DNA of 37,119 nucleotides, taken from positions 1 through 37,119 of the forward strand of contig JAAZKK010000076.1 in NCBI GenBank assembly GCA_012799825.1. The letters run 5' to 3'. Each line of letters starts with the position of its first letter. The stretch's first letter is position 1. The stretch comes from Clostridiaceae bacterium. Its GTDB lineage: Bacteria > Bacillota > Clostridia > Saccharofermentanales > DTU023. Under the pieces are notes generated by a model. The model saw only the letters and a program-made list of their open reading frames with translations. It was not told the DNA's origin and did no database searches. Shown here one piece after another: positions 25,647 to 33,229 of this stretch. The position numbers and the translations under genes are program-made.

Positions 25647-26316
25647 TACGCAGCTAAACCGTGTGCTTCTTTATTACGCGCGAACGGGTTCAACGGCTTG
25701 GCTCGCACATCTTGACATGATGCGTCTTTTTTCACGTGCGATGAATCGCGCGGCGTGGCCTCTTGCTTGGTCTGAAGGTGCTTTTAACCCGCGTCCGGAT
25801 ATCGTTTTCGGGTTGCCTGCGGGGTGCGGCATTGAACTTGAGCGCGATCCCGTGGAAATCGGTCTTGACGTATCTAATGAGGCGCTCGCGTTTGATCTCG
25901 AAGATGCTGTGCGGCGGCTAAATACGACTCTCCCGGAAAGTGTCCGCGTCGTGGATGCCGCATATACGGAGCCCGTCGGAAAAAGTCTTATGTCGCGCGT
26001 TTTCGCTGCTACGTATCGCATTGAAGCACTCGGCGTAAGTTCTGCCTACACGAAGACTTTTACCGGAGCGCCGGTGATGGTAGAGCACGTCCGCAAAAAG
26101 AAAACGACGACCGTGGAACTTACGTCAAAAATCATGGATGCTGATGTTTCAGATGATAATACTTTGCTTATTGTTTGCGGAGCGGGATCGGTCAACCATT
26201 TGCGGATTGATCTCCTGTTGAAGGCGCTTGTTCGCGATGGCGGCCTTTCGCCTGAAGGCGCTGCCGGCGCACGACTTGTTCGAGAATCCGTTCTGATAAA
26301 TACCGTGTCCCGATGA
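25639..26316 (+). CDS. DUF2344 / TIGR03936 radical-SAM-linked protein
   Basis: The ATG at 25639 overlaps the stop of the radical SAM gene by 8 bases and has GAGAAGGG 8 bases upstream. The 225-residue product begins LYYARTGSTAWLAHLDMMRLFSRA, matching the typical opening of this family, and has the FNPRPDIVFGLPAGCGIELE segment. It is normally fused to, or directly after, the TIGR03960 radical SAM protein, and probably forms a complex with it. No cofactor motif of its own is seen. Confidence 0.9.
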   Translation: MNNTQLNRVLLYYARTGSTAWLAHLDMMRLFSRAMNRAAWPLAWSEGAFNPRPDIVFGLPAGCGIELERDPVEIGLDVSNEALAFDLEDAVRRLNTTLPESVRVVDAAYTEPVGKSLMSRVFAATYRIEALGVSSAYTKTFTGAPVMVEHVRKKKTTTVELTSKIMDADVSDDNTLLIVCGAGSVNHLRIDLLLKALVRDGGLSPEGAAGARLVRESVLINTVSR

Positions 26317-26574
26317 TTGAGAAACGATGCTTATGTAGATTCCGCGGCAAACGACGAGTTTTTGCGGGTGATGAGCATCAAGTGAAATAATCATTTTTTA
26401 TCAGGACCTTGTTGCTAACGCCGAGACTGTTTGCTGTAAGGATCATTCTGTCAATGACGAAACAACGAACAGCGGGATTGTAGTATGATAGGTGAAAGTG
26501 ATTTCCGTACTGGACGCTGTGAATTCATGCTGGCGATATAGGACGGATGAACACAAGGGTCGAAGAAGGTTTTT
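26317..26574 (+). other. Gene-free stretch with a large stem structure
   Basis: GATGCT (26326-26331) pairs with AGCATC (26374-26379), enclosing CCGC (26342-26345) with GCGG (26364-26367). A T-run at 26394-26399 comes 14 bases after the stem, too far for a standard terminator. The remaining bases to the palindrome at 26575 show no convincing promoter or gene. Confidence 0.35.
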
Positions 26575-26590
26575 TATGATTGATATCATA
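26575..26590 (+). promoter_or_regulatory. Operator-like palindrome upstream of the SASA-like gene
   Basis: TATGAT and ATCATA form a perfect inverted repeat around TGAT, with the palindrome TGATATCA nested within it, 61 bases before the proposed GTG start. It is AT-rich and could be a repressor site for the next gene. Confidence 0.35.
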
Positions 26591-26651
26591 TACCTTGTTA
26601 GCACCCATAGCCGATTAACAGAAAATCTTGGAAGGGAAGGCAGCGGAAGTT

Positions 26652-28907
26652 GTGCCTAACTTGAGGCTTGCAACGATATACGGTGACGGCATGGTGCTTC
26701 AGAGAAAAGCGCCGTCGAAACTATTCGGCTTTACAGCCGGTAATGCACCGGTCTCTGTCACGTTTGAGCGTTTCCCGCAAGACGGCGACGCGCCGGCTGA
26801 CGCGGACATCCAGTTTGGCGTACTTTTTCATGACGAAGAGATCGCCGATCCGGACGGGTACTTCGAGTTTAAATTGCCCCCGCTTTTGCCTTCATTCGAT
26901 CCTTGTCGCCTTACCGTTCAGTCGATCGGCGAAGTTCAGGTGATACGGGATATTTTGATCGGCGATGTTTGGTATGCGGCAGGACAGGACAATATGGCGC
27001 AGACGGTGCGACAATCCGACGTTGCTCCACTTCTGGAAGATTCCGTTAATTTCTCAGCGATCCGTTTCTATCAGATGAATGAAGACGGTTTATCGGAGAA
27101 GGTTCCTGCGTACAGCTATCAGCCGTTAGGCGAAGCTCAGGGAGGATTCTGGCACCGCGGCGATCAGCCCTATTTTTGTGCGGACGTGTCCGCCGTGGCT
27201 TTTACATTTGCGCACGAACTTTTTAATGCGCTCAATATTCCCATCGGCGTGATTTGCGCAGCGGCTTGCAGAACATCCATACACGCGTGGTTGCCGCGTG
27301 AAACGATTGAGAACGATCCTGTCATTAAGAATCACGTGCGCGAGGTGCGCCAATACCGTGATGAAGCCTCATGGAACGAAGAATCAATAGAAAAACAAGT
27401 GAAAAGAAGCGGGAGAGATGTCGACCCGGCCGGACGTCCCGTTTTTCCCAAGCCACAAACGGTGGCTCTTCTCCACGGTCTTAAACCGGATCGACCTGAG
27501 GAAGTGCCGATCGTCGTGCCGCGTGCAGCTATAAGAAAAACATTGGTCGCACAGGATCAAGTGCCGCTTGAGCGCGAATTTACGACACGCAACCAGCCGA
27601 GCGCTATGTTTAATCACAAAGTCGCTCCGTTTGTCGGGCTCGCGTTATCCGGTGTTCTTTGGTTTCATGGCGAAAATGATGTCGACAGCATTGATTATTA
27701 TCATCGCGCCCTCGCGCGCCTTGTTTCCACTTTTGAAGCCTTGTTTGAACCTATGGACGGCAAACTGACGCTCGTTTTGACGCAGCTTCCGCCTTTTCTT
27801 TATAACGGTTTGGACGCATTCGGTGAAGCAGAATTTAACGAGATGCTCGCCTACGCTTGTCATACGCTTCCTGTTCGCGCAGGATTGGTGACTTTGTATG
27901 ATCTTCCTTTGATATATCCTGAAAAGGAGCGCCGTTGTGGCGCTTTGACGCCGTCATCGAAAGCGGTTGTGGGGCGCCGCATGGCGAAAACGGCACTTGG
28001 CCTGATGTATGGCGGTGATGCGCCGAAAGGAGCGCCGCAACCGGTCGGTCTGGAGCGCATCGGCAATAAATGGATGGTCGATTTCTCTCAGGATGCAACG
28101 CGCGGTCATGACCTTTACTTAAGAAACGGCGATACGGTGCTCAAGGGTTTTTCAGTTTGTGATGAAAGTCGCGTGTTCGTCAAAGCAGACGCGCGCATCC
28201 TCTACGGCGTTCGTGTATTGGTTTGGCACGATGCCATTGAAGAACCAGTCTCCATTGCATACGGCTATGCAAATTTTAACGGCGAAGCGAATTTGATTGG
28301 CGCCGGCGATATGCCGGTTTTACCTTTTCGTGCAGATCGAGAAGCGTCTTCTTATTTACTGCCGATGCCCTGGTTTGATTGTGACAGCCTCACTCACTTT
28401 GCATGGGAGGAGCCGATCACTCAAGATGTACCGCGCTCCAGAAAGACGAACCAGCCCGGCGAAAAGCCGCTCTGGGAAGTGACGCGCGGACGCGCATCCT
28501 TAGATCTCGTCGTGCCGTCGCTCGGTTACAGTGATGCGGATATCGAAGTGATCTATCGCAACGCTGATAAACGGCCTGTCGAATGGGATGCGGCGGTCTC
28601 GATGGCATCGGCCTATCCGCCGCTCAATCTGTCGCCGTACTCTGCAATAGAATTGCTGCTTTTCAATCCGGATCATCGAGAAAAGACGATCCAATTGCTT
28701 CTGGAAGATGCGAACGGAGTCGTATTTGAGTCTGACCCTCGCCGGATCGAAGATACATTAAAAACACAAACGATAGCTTGGAAAGAAGGGGAGCTGGCCA
28801 ACGATACATCACAGATCACTCGATTTGGATTTCGACTCGTCGATCCCGGATCGACCGGCTCTTTGGTTATGGTGCGTGTCATTTTAAAGTACGTGCCGAA
28901 AAAATGA
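26652..28907 (+). CDS. Sialate O-acetylesterase-like (SASA/SGNH) protein lacking expected catalytic residues, with C-terminal beta-sandwich domain
   Basis: A TTG at 26628 opens the frame, but GGAAGGGAAGG (26630-26640) lies inside that version and points to the GTG at 26652, giving LRLATIYGDGMVLQRKAPSK, the usual SASA opening. The first ~470 residues follow the SASA plan: VWYAAGQDNM (block I), VLWFHGENDVDSIDYY (usual WYQGES), and LTPSSKAVVGRRMAKTAL (usual HPxxK...GxRLA). In block I the Ser of GQSNM is Asp113, and the His of HPxxK is Thr433, so the Ser-His pair is absent. The last ~180 residues look like a carbohydrate-binding jelly roll (LSPYSAIELLLFNPD). No signal peptide is visible, so it would stay in the cytoplasm. 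It may be a binding pseudo-enzyme or use different chemistry. Confidence 0.75.
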   Translation: MPNLRLATIYGDGMVLQRKAPSKLFGFTAGNAPVSVTFERFPQDGDAPADADIQFGVLFHDEEIADPDGYFEFKLPPLLPSFDPCRLTVQSIGEVQVIRDILIGDVWYAAGQDNMAQTVRQSDVAPLLEDSVNFSAIRFYQMNEDGLSEKVPAYSYQPLGEAQGGFWHRGDQPYFCADVSAVAFTFAHELFNALNIPIGVICAAACRTSIHAWLPRETIENDPVIKNHVREVRQYRDEASWNEESIEKQVKRSGRDVDPAGRPVFPKPQTVALLHGLKPDRPEEVPIVVPRAAIRKTLVAQDQVPLEREFTTRNQPSAMFNHKVAPFVGLALSGVLWFHGENDVDSIDYYHRALARLVSTFEALFEPMDGKLTLVLTQLPPFLYNGLDAFGEAEFNEMLAYACHTLPVRAGLVTLYDLPLIYPEKERRCGALTPSSKAVVGRRMAKTALGLMYGGDAPKGAPQPVGLERIGNKWMVDFSQDATRGHDLYLRNGDTVLKGFSVCDESRVFVKADARILYGVRVLVWHDAIEEPVSIAYGYANFNGEANLIGAGDMPVLPFRADREASSYLLPMPWFDCDSLTHFAWEEPITQDVPRSRKTNQPGEKPLWEVTRGRASLDLVVPSLGYSDADIEVIYRNADKRPVEWDAAVSMASAYPPLNLSPYSAIELLLFNPDHREKTIQLLLEDANGVVFESDPRRIEDTLKTQTIAWKEGELANDTSQITRFGFRLVDPGSTGSLVMVRVILKYVPKK

Positions 28908-29095
28908 GCCTCAGCATATGACTTCGGTCCATAGAGGAGACGCCATAATGCGCCGGTGTTAAACAAAAATAAGTAAAGGAATTCGGCACGTTTTAAAAGG
29001 ACGAAAGATACCATAACGTTCCGGCGGTAAACATAAACTCAAAGTCGATGACAATCGATCAGCAGGAAAAGGACAGTAAATAGTAAAGGGATAGT

Positions 29096-31744
29096 ATGAG
29101 ACAATTGGATTCAATATCACGCAACTTTGAACCGTCAAAAGAAGAATCGATCATTCACGAGCGTTGGATGAAAGCGAAGGCGTTTCATCCGGACGCCTTT
29201 TCCGATAAACCTTCGTTTACGATCGTTATGCCGCCGCCGAATATTACCGGTGAACTCCACATGGGTCATGCGATGGATAACACGCTCATGGATATTCTGA
29301 CGCGGTTTCAGAGAATGCGCGGTAAAAATACGCTCTTCCTTCCCGGAAGTGACCATGCCTCCATTGCGACGGAAGCGATTGTCACAGCGCGTATGCGCGA
29401 CGAGGGGCTTTCTAAAGAAGAAGTCGGCCGTGAAGCATTCTTAGAATACTCTTGGCAATGGAAAGAGAAATATGAAGCGCGCATCATCGCACAGCAGAAG
29501 CGGTTGGGGCTTTCGTGCGACTGGGATCGGCATCGCTTCACGATGGACGAGGGGCTGACGCGAGCCGTCGTGCGCGTATTTAATAATTTATATAACGAAG
29601 GGCTGATCTACCGCGGGAAACGGATGATCAATTGGTGTCCCCACTGCAACACGTCAATTTCCGATATAGAGGTAGAACACGAGGATATTGAAGGCGCCCT
29701 TTACACTATTCGCTATCCTTTGGTGGCGGGCGAAGACTCAATCTCGATCGCAACGACACGTCCGGAGACAATGCTTGCCGACACAGCCGTTGCGGTGCAT
29801 CCTGAAGATCCACGCGGCAGGGCATACATCGGACAAATGGTTCATCTCCCTTTAACCTGTCGTGATATTCCCATTATTGCGGACGATTACGTCGATCCTG
29901 AGTTTGGAACGGGCTTCGTTAAAATCACGCCGGCACATGACCCGAACGACTATGAAATCGGATTGCGCCACAATTTGCCTGTGATTGATGTGCTGACTGA
30001 ACGAGGGCTGATGACCGAGGAAACAGGCCGCTATGCCGGCATGTCGGTTTTGGATGCCCGTCGTGCGGTAGTGGAAGACCTCAAACTTCAAGGACTTTTA
30101 GAGAAAGAGGAAAAACGTCGACACAATGTTGGCACATGCCAACGCTGCCACACGCTCGTTGAGCCTCGAATATCTACGCAATGGTTTGTCAAGATGAAGC
30201 CTCTTGCTGAGCCTGCCATTGAAGTCGTTAAATGCGGGGACGTGCGTTTTAATCCGGATCATTTCAAGAAAATATACTTTAACTGGATGGAGAACATCCG
30301 CGACTGGTGTATTTCACGCCAGCTTTGGTGGGGTCATCGCATTCCGGCTTGGTATTGTGATGACTGTGAAGAGATCATCGTAGCGGAAGAAACGCCTCCT
30401 TTCTGTACTGCTTGCGGAAGCACTTCGCTCCGCCAAGACGAGGATACTCTTGATACGTGGTTTTCTTCCGCGCTCTGGCCGTTTTCGACGCTGGGGTGGC
30501 CTGAGAATACTGACGATTACCGCGTGTTTTATCCGACGGACGTTTTGGTGACAGGGTACGATATTATTTTCTTCTGGGTTGCTAGGATGATTTTCTCCGC
30601 TATTCATCACACGGGTAAAGCGCCGTTTCACACGGTGCTCATCCACGGTCTCGTACGTGATGAACAGGGGCGGAAAATGTCCAAATCGTTGGGCAACGGC
30701 ATAGATCCTCTCGAAGTGATCGACGATTACGGTGCGGATACGCTTCGCTACGCGCTTGTTGTGGGCAATGCGCCGGGGAACGATCTTCGCCTTTCTGAAG
30801 AAAAACTTGAGAATGGACGCAATTTCATCAATAAAATTTGGAATGCTTTCCGATTCACTTTGATGAACCTTGACGATGACCTTGATTTTTCCGATGTGAA
30901 AGAAGATGACTATACCATCGAAGACCGATGGATTATGTCAGAACTTCGCGAAACCATCGCCGCGGTAACGTCCAATATGGAGGCTCTTGAACTCGGACTC
31001 GCTCAAGACAAAATTTATCGATTCCTGTGGGATTTTTTCTGCGATTGGTATATTGAATTAGTAAAAGAGCGTCTTCGTGAAGGGGGAAGAACGGGTCGCG
31101 CAGCACAATCCGTACTGTATCGCGTGTTGTCAGACACAATGAAACTGTTGCATCCTTTCATGCCTTTCGTGACTGAAAAGATTTACGGTATCTTGCACGA
31201 TGATGCCCTGTTGGTCAGTGAATCTTGGCCTGATCTGGATGCATATATTGCTGATCATGAGGCAGAAACAGCGATGCAAAGCATGATGGACGCCATCCGG
31301 GAAATTCGCAATCTGCGCGCAACGTACAATGTGTCGCCTCAACATCGTTTTTCAGCTTGGCTTCGAACCGAAGATGACGCCATCGCCCGTCGCATGGAGG
31401 AAGGCCTTCAAACGCTTGAACGATTGGCGGGAGTGACGGCACTGAACCGCCTTGCGCCGAAAGAAGAATTGCCTCAGGATGCGGTGAGTTTCGTTTTTAA
31501 GGGCGGTGAAATGGCGGTGCCTCTGCGTGAGTTGGTCGATGTCGAAGAAGAACGAGCGCGTTTGACGGAATCGGAAGACCGTTTGAGAAAAGAAATTGAC
31601 CGCGCTGCAAAGATGTTAGCCAACCGCCAGTTTGTAGAGAAAGCGCCTGCGCGCGTTGTAGAAACACAACGAGAGAAAAAGGCCCAGTACGAGCAACAAT
31701 TAGAGACAGTTCTCGAGCAGCAGAAGCGTCTTTCTGATCTTTAA
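29096..31744 (+). CDS. valS: Valyl-tRNA synthetase
   Basis: It charges tRNA-Val. The 882-residue class I synthetase has its ATP-binding signatures HMGH at residues 55-58 (in PPPNITGELHMGHAMDN) and KMSKS at 527-531 (in DEQGRKMSKSLGNGIDP). The editing-domain segment SIATTRPETMLADTAVAVHP and the GTGFVKITPAHDPNDYE motif distinguish ValRS from LeuRS and IleRS. A C-terminal coiled-coil arm (DVEEERARLTESEDRLRKEI) is present, as expected. GTAAAGGGA precedes the ATG. The 188-base upstream gap shows no T-box motif and no clear promoter. Confidence 0.97.
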   Translation: MRQLDSISRNFEPSKEESIIHERWMKAKAFHPDAFSDKPSFTIVMPPPNITGELHMGHAMDNTLMDILTRFQRMRGKNTLFLPGSDHASIATEAIVTARMRDEGLSKEEVGREAFLEYSWQWKEKYEARIIAQQKRLGLSCDWDRHRFTMDEGLTRAVVRVFNNLYNEGLIYRGKRMINWCPHCNTSISDIEVEHEDIEGALYTIRYPLVAGEDSISIATTRPETMLADTAVAVHPEDPRGRAYIGQMVHLPLTCRDIPIIADDYVDPEFGTGFVKITPAHDPNDYEIGLRHNLPVIDVLTERGLMTEETGRYAGMSVLDARRAVVEDLKLQGLLEKEEKRRHNVGTCQRCHTLVEPRISTQWFVKMKPLAEPAIEVVKCGDVRFNPDHFKKIYFNWMENIRDWCISRQLWWGHRIPAWYCDDCEEIIVAEETPPFCTACGSTSLRQDEDTLDTWFSSALWPFSTLGWPENTDDYRVFYPTDVLVTGYDIIFFWVARMIFSAIHHTGKAPFHTVLIHGLVRDEQGRKMSKSLGNGIDPLEVIDDYGADTLRYALVVGNAPGNDLRLSEEKLENGRNFINKIWNAFRFTLMNLDDDLDFSDVKEDDYTIEDRWIMSELRETIAAVTSNMEALELGLAQDKIYRFLWDFFCDWYIELVKERLREGGRTGRAAQSVLYRVLSDTMKLLHPFMPFVTEKIYGILHDDALLVSESWPDLDAYIADHEAETAMQSMMDAIREIRNLRATYNVSPQHRFSAWLRTEDDAIARRMEEGLQTLERLAGVTALNRLAPKEELPQDAVSFVFKGGEMAVPLRELVDVEEERARLTESEDRLRKEIDRAAKMLANRQFVEKAPARVVETQREKKAQYEQQLETVLEQQKRLSDL

Positions 31745-31789
31745 AGAACGGATGACAGTTGCAGACGGCGATGAGTGAGGAGTGCGACA

Positions 31790-31949
31790 TTTAAATCGAT
31801 GCCGATGCCGATGTAGAAACCGATAGTATCAGCAGTCGAGACTCTTATACTGCTGTACGCCTATGCGGCACCGATATGAGGTCCAATGGTTTTGCCAAGG
31901 CTTCTGTACTGCGGCACACTGATGCCGGCACCGATATGGAAACATCGTT
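31790..31949 (+). repeat. Degenerate ~60-base tandem repeats upstream of fba
   Basis: CGGCACCGATATG occurs at 31866-31878 and again at 31926-31938, exactly 60 bases apart, each a short distance after CTGC (31850 and 31909). An older, related copy begins near 31798 (GATGCCGATGCCGATG). The gap 31745-32060 has no gene. It also contains a short inverted repeat ATCGCG/CGCGAT (31959-31981) and a twice-repeated ACGACATAC with a following GAAAAGAA (about 32009 and 32032). Confidence 0.55.
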
Positions 31950-32060
31950 TAATATTGAATCGCGACGCGTGAACTCGCGATAAAAAGCCTTAAAAGGTAG
32001 AATAGAAACGACATACAAGAAAAGAACAGAGACGACATACTCGAAAAGAAAGGAACAGTT

Positions 32061-33002
32061 ATGCCACTCGTATCAACGAAAGAGATGTTTAATAAAGCCT
32101 ACGACGGCGGTTATGCCATTGGTGCATTTAACGTCAATAACATGGAAATTATTCAAGGGATCGTCAACGCAGCGAAAAAATGCAATGCGCCTCTCATTTT
32201 GCAGGTATCGGCGGGCGCGAGGAAGTATGCGAATCAGACTTATTTGATCAAACTGGTCGAAGCGGCTCTGATTGATTCCAATCTTCCTATCGCGCTCCAC
32301 TTGGACCACGGCGACACATTTGAGCTTTGCAAAGATTGTATCGATGGCGGCTTTACTTCCGTCATGATCGACGGTTCACACCTTCCCTTTGAAGAAAACG
32401 TTGAACTGACGCGGCGTGTTGTCGATTATGCGCACAGCCGCGATCCTTATGTCACCGTAGAAGCGGAACTTGGTCGCCTCGAAGGTGTGGAAGACGATAT
32501 CAATGTATCGGCAGAAGATGCGTCATATACTGACCCCGGCGAGGTGCAGGAATTTGTAAGACGCACCGGATGTGACTCTTTAGCGATCGCCATCGGTACG
32601 AGCCATGGAGCTTACAAGTTCAAGCCGGGGCAAAAGCCGAAATTGCGCTTTGACATTTTGGAAGAAGTGTCGAAACGTCTTCCGGGATTCCCCATAGTTC
32701 TGCATGGTGCCAGCTCGGTCGTACCGGAGTACGTCGATATTATAAACAAGCATGGCGGGAACATGCCCGATGCGATTGGTGTGCCGGAGGATATGCTCCG
32801 TAAGGCTGCCAGTATGTCTGTTTGCAAGATTAATATTGATAGTGATTTGCGCCTTGCCATGACGGCTATGGTTCGTAAGCATTTGTCGGAACATCCGGAG
32901 AATTTTGATCCGAGAAAATATCTTGGTCCGGCACGCGATGCTATCGAATCCATCGTCGAGCACAAAATCATAAACGTTTTGGGCTGTGACGGCAAAGCCT
33001 AA
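32061..33002 (+). CDS. fba: Class II fructose-1,6-bisphosphate aldolase
   Basis: It cleaves fructose 1,6-bisphosphate into dihydroxyacetone phosphate and glyceraldehyde 3-phosphate using a divalent metal. The 313 residues carry the class II landmarks: GAFNVNNMEIIQGIV at the N-terminus, the LHLDHGDTFELCKDCIDGGFTSVMIDGSHL metal/active-site block (His and Asp readable), EAELGRLEG, AIGTSHGAYKF and IVLHGASSV. AAAGGAAC lies about 8 bases before the ATG. Its product joins the pool made by the glycerol operon upstream. No catalytic residue is missing. Confidence 0.97.
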   Translation: MPLVSTKEMFNKAYDGGYAIGAFNVNNMEIIQGIVNAAKKCNAPLILQVSAGARKYANQTYLIKLVEAALIDSNLPIALHLDHGDTFELCKDCIDGGFTSVMIDGSHLPFEENVELTRRVVDYAHSRDPYVTVEAELGRLEGVEDDINVSAEDASYTDPGEVQEFVRRTGCDSLAIAIGTSHGAYKFKPGQKPKLRFDILEEVSKRLPGFPIVLHGASSVVPEYVDIINKHGGNMPDAIGVPEDMLRKAASMSVCKINIDSDLRLAMTAMVRKHLSEHPENFDPRKYLGPARDAIESIVEHKIINVLGCDGKA

Positions 33003-33056
33003 CGAATTGTTTAATCACCATGAGCTTGTAGAGTTGAAACGTATCTTCGGCACTGC

Positions 33057-33190
33057 CTGCTCTTTCGTATGACAGTGTCGCCGGTACTGTGCTCGATAAA
33101 AATAAAAACGCCGCTACCTGCTTTTACGGATGCCAGCGTCGCAGGCGCAGTAATCGATGAGTGTCGAAACGTCTCTGTCTGCTCTTACAG
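33057..33190 (+). repeat. Degenerate 61-base tandem repeats upstream of ligA
   Basis: CTGC-initiated units start at 33057, 33118 and 33179, exactly 61 bases apart. Comparing the first 41 bases of units 1 and 2 by eye gives 11 differences. The third unit is recognisable only at its start (CTGCTCTTACAG). They fill the gap 33003-33229, which has no gene. Confidence 0.55.
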
Positions 33191-33229
33191 AAGAGGGGTT
33201 GGTGCAAAGGCGAGAAAAGGGAGCGCGAT

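Noticed and set aside
33162-33168. TGTCGAA, a match to the Spo0A (0A) box, in the ligA leader
   Set aside because: A 7-base word is expected several times by chance in a window of this size, and it lies inside a degenerate repeat.
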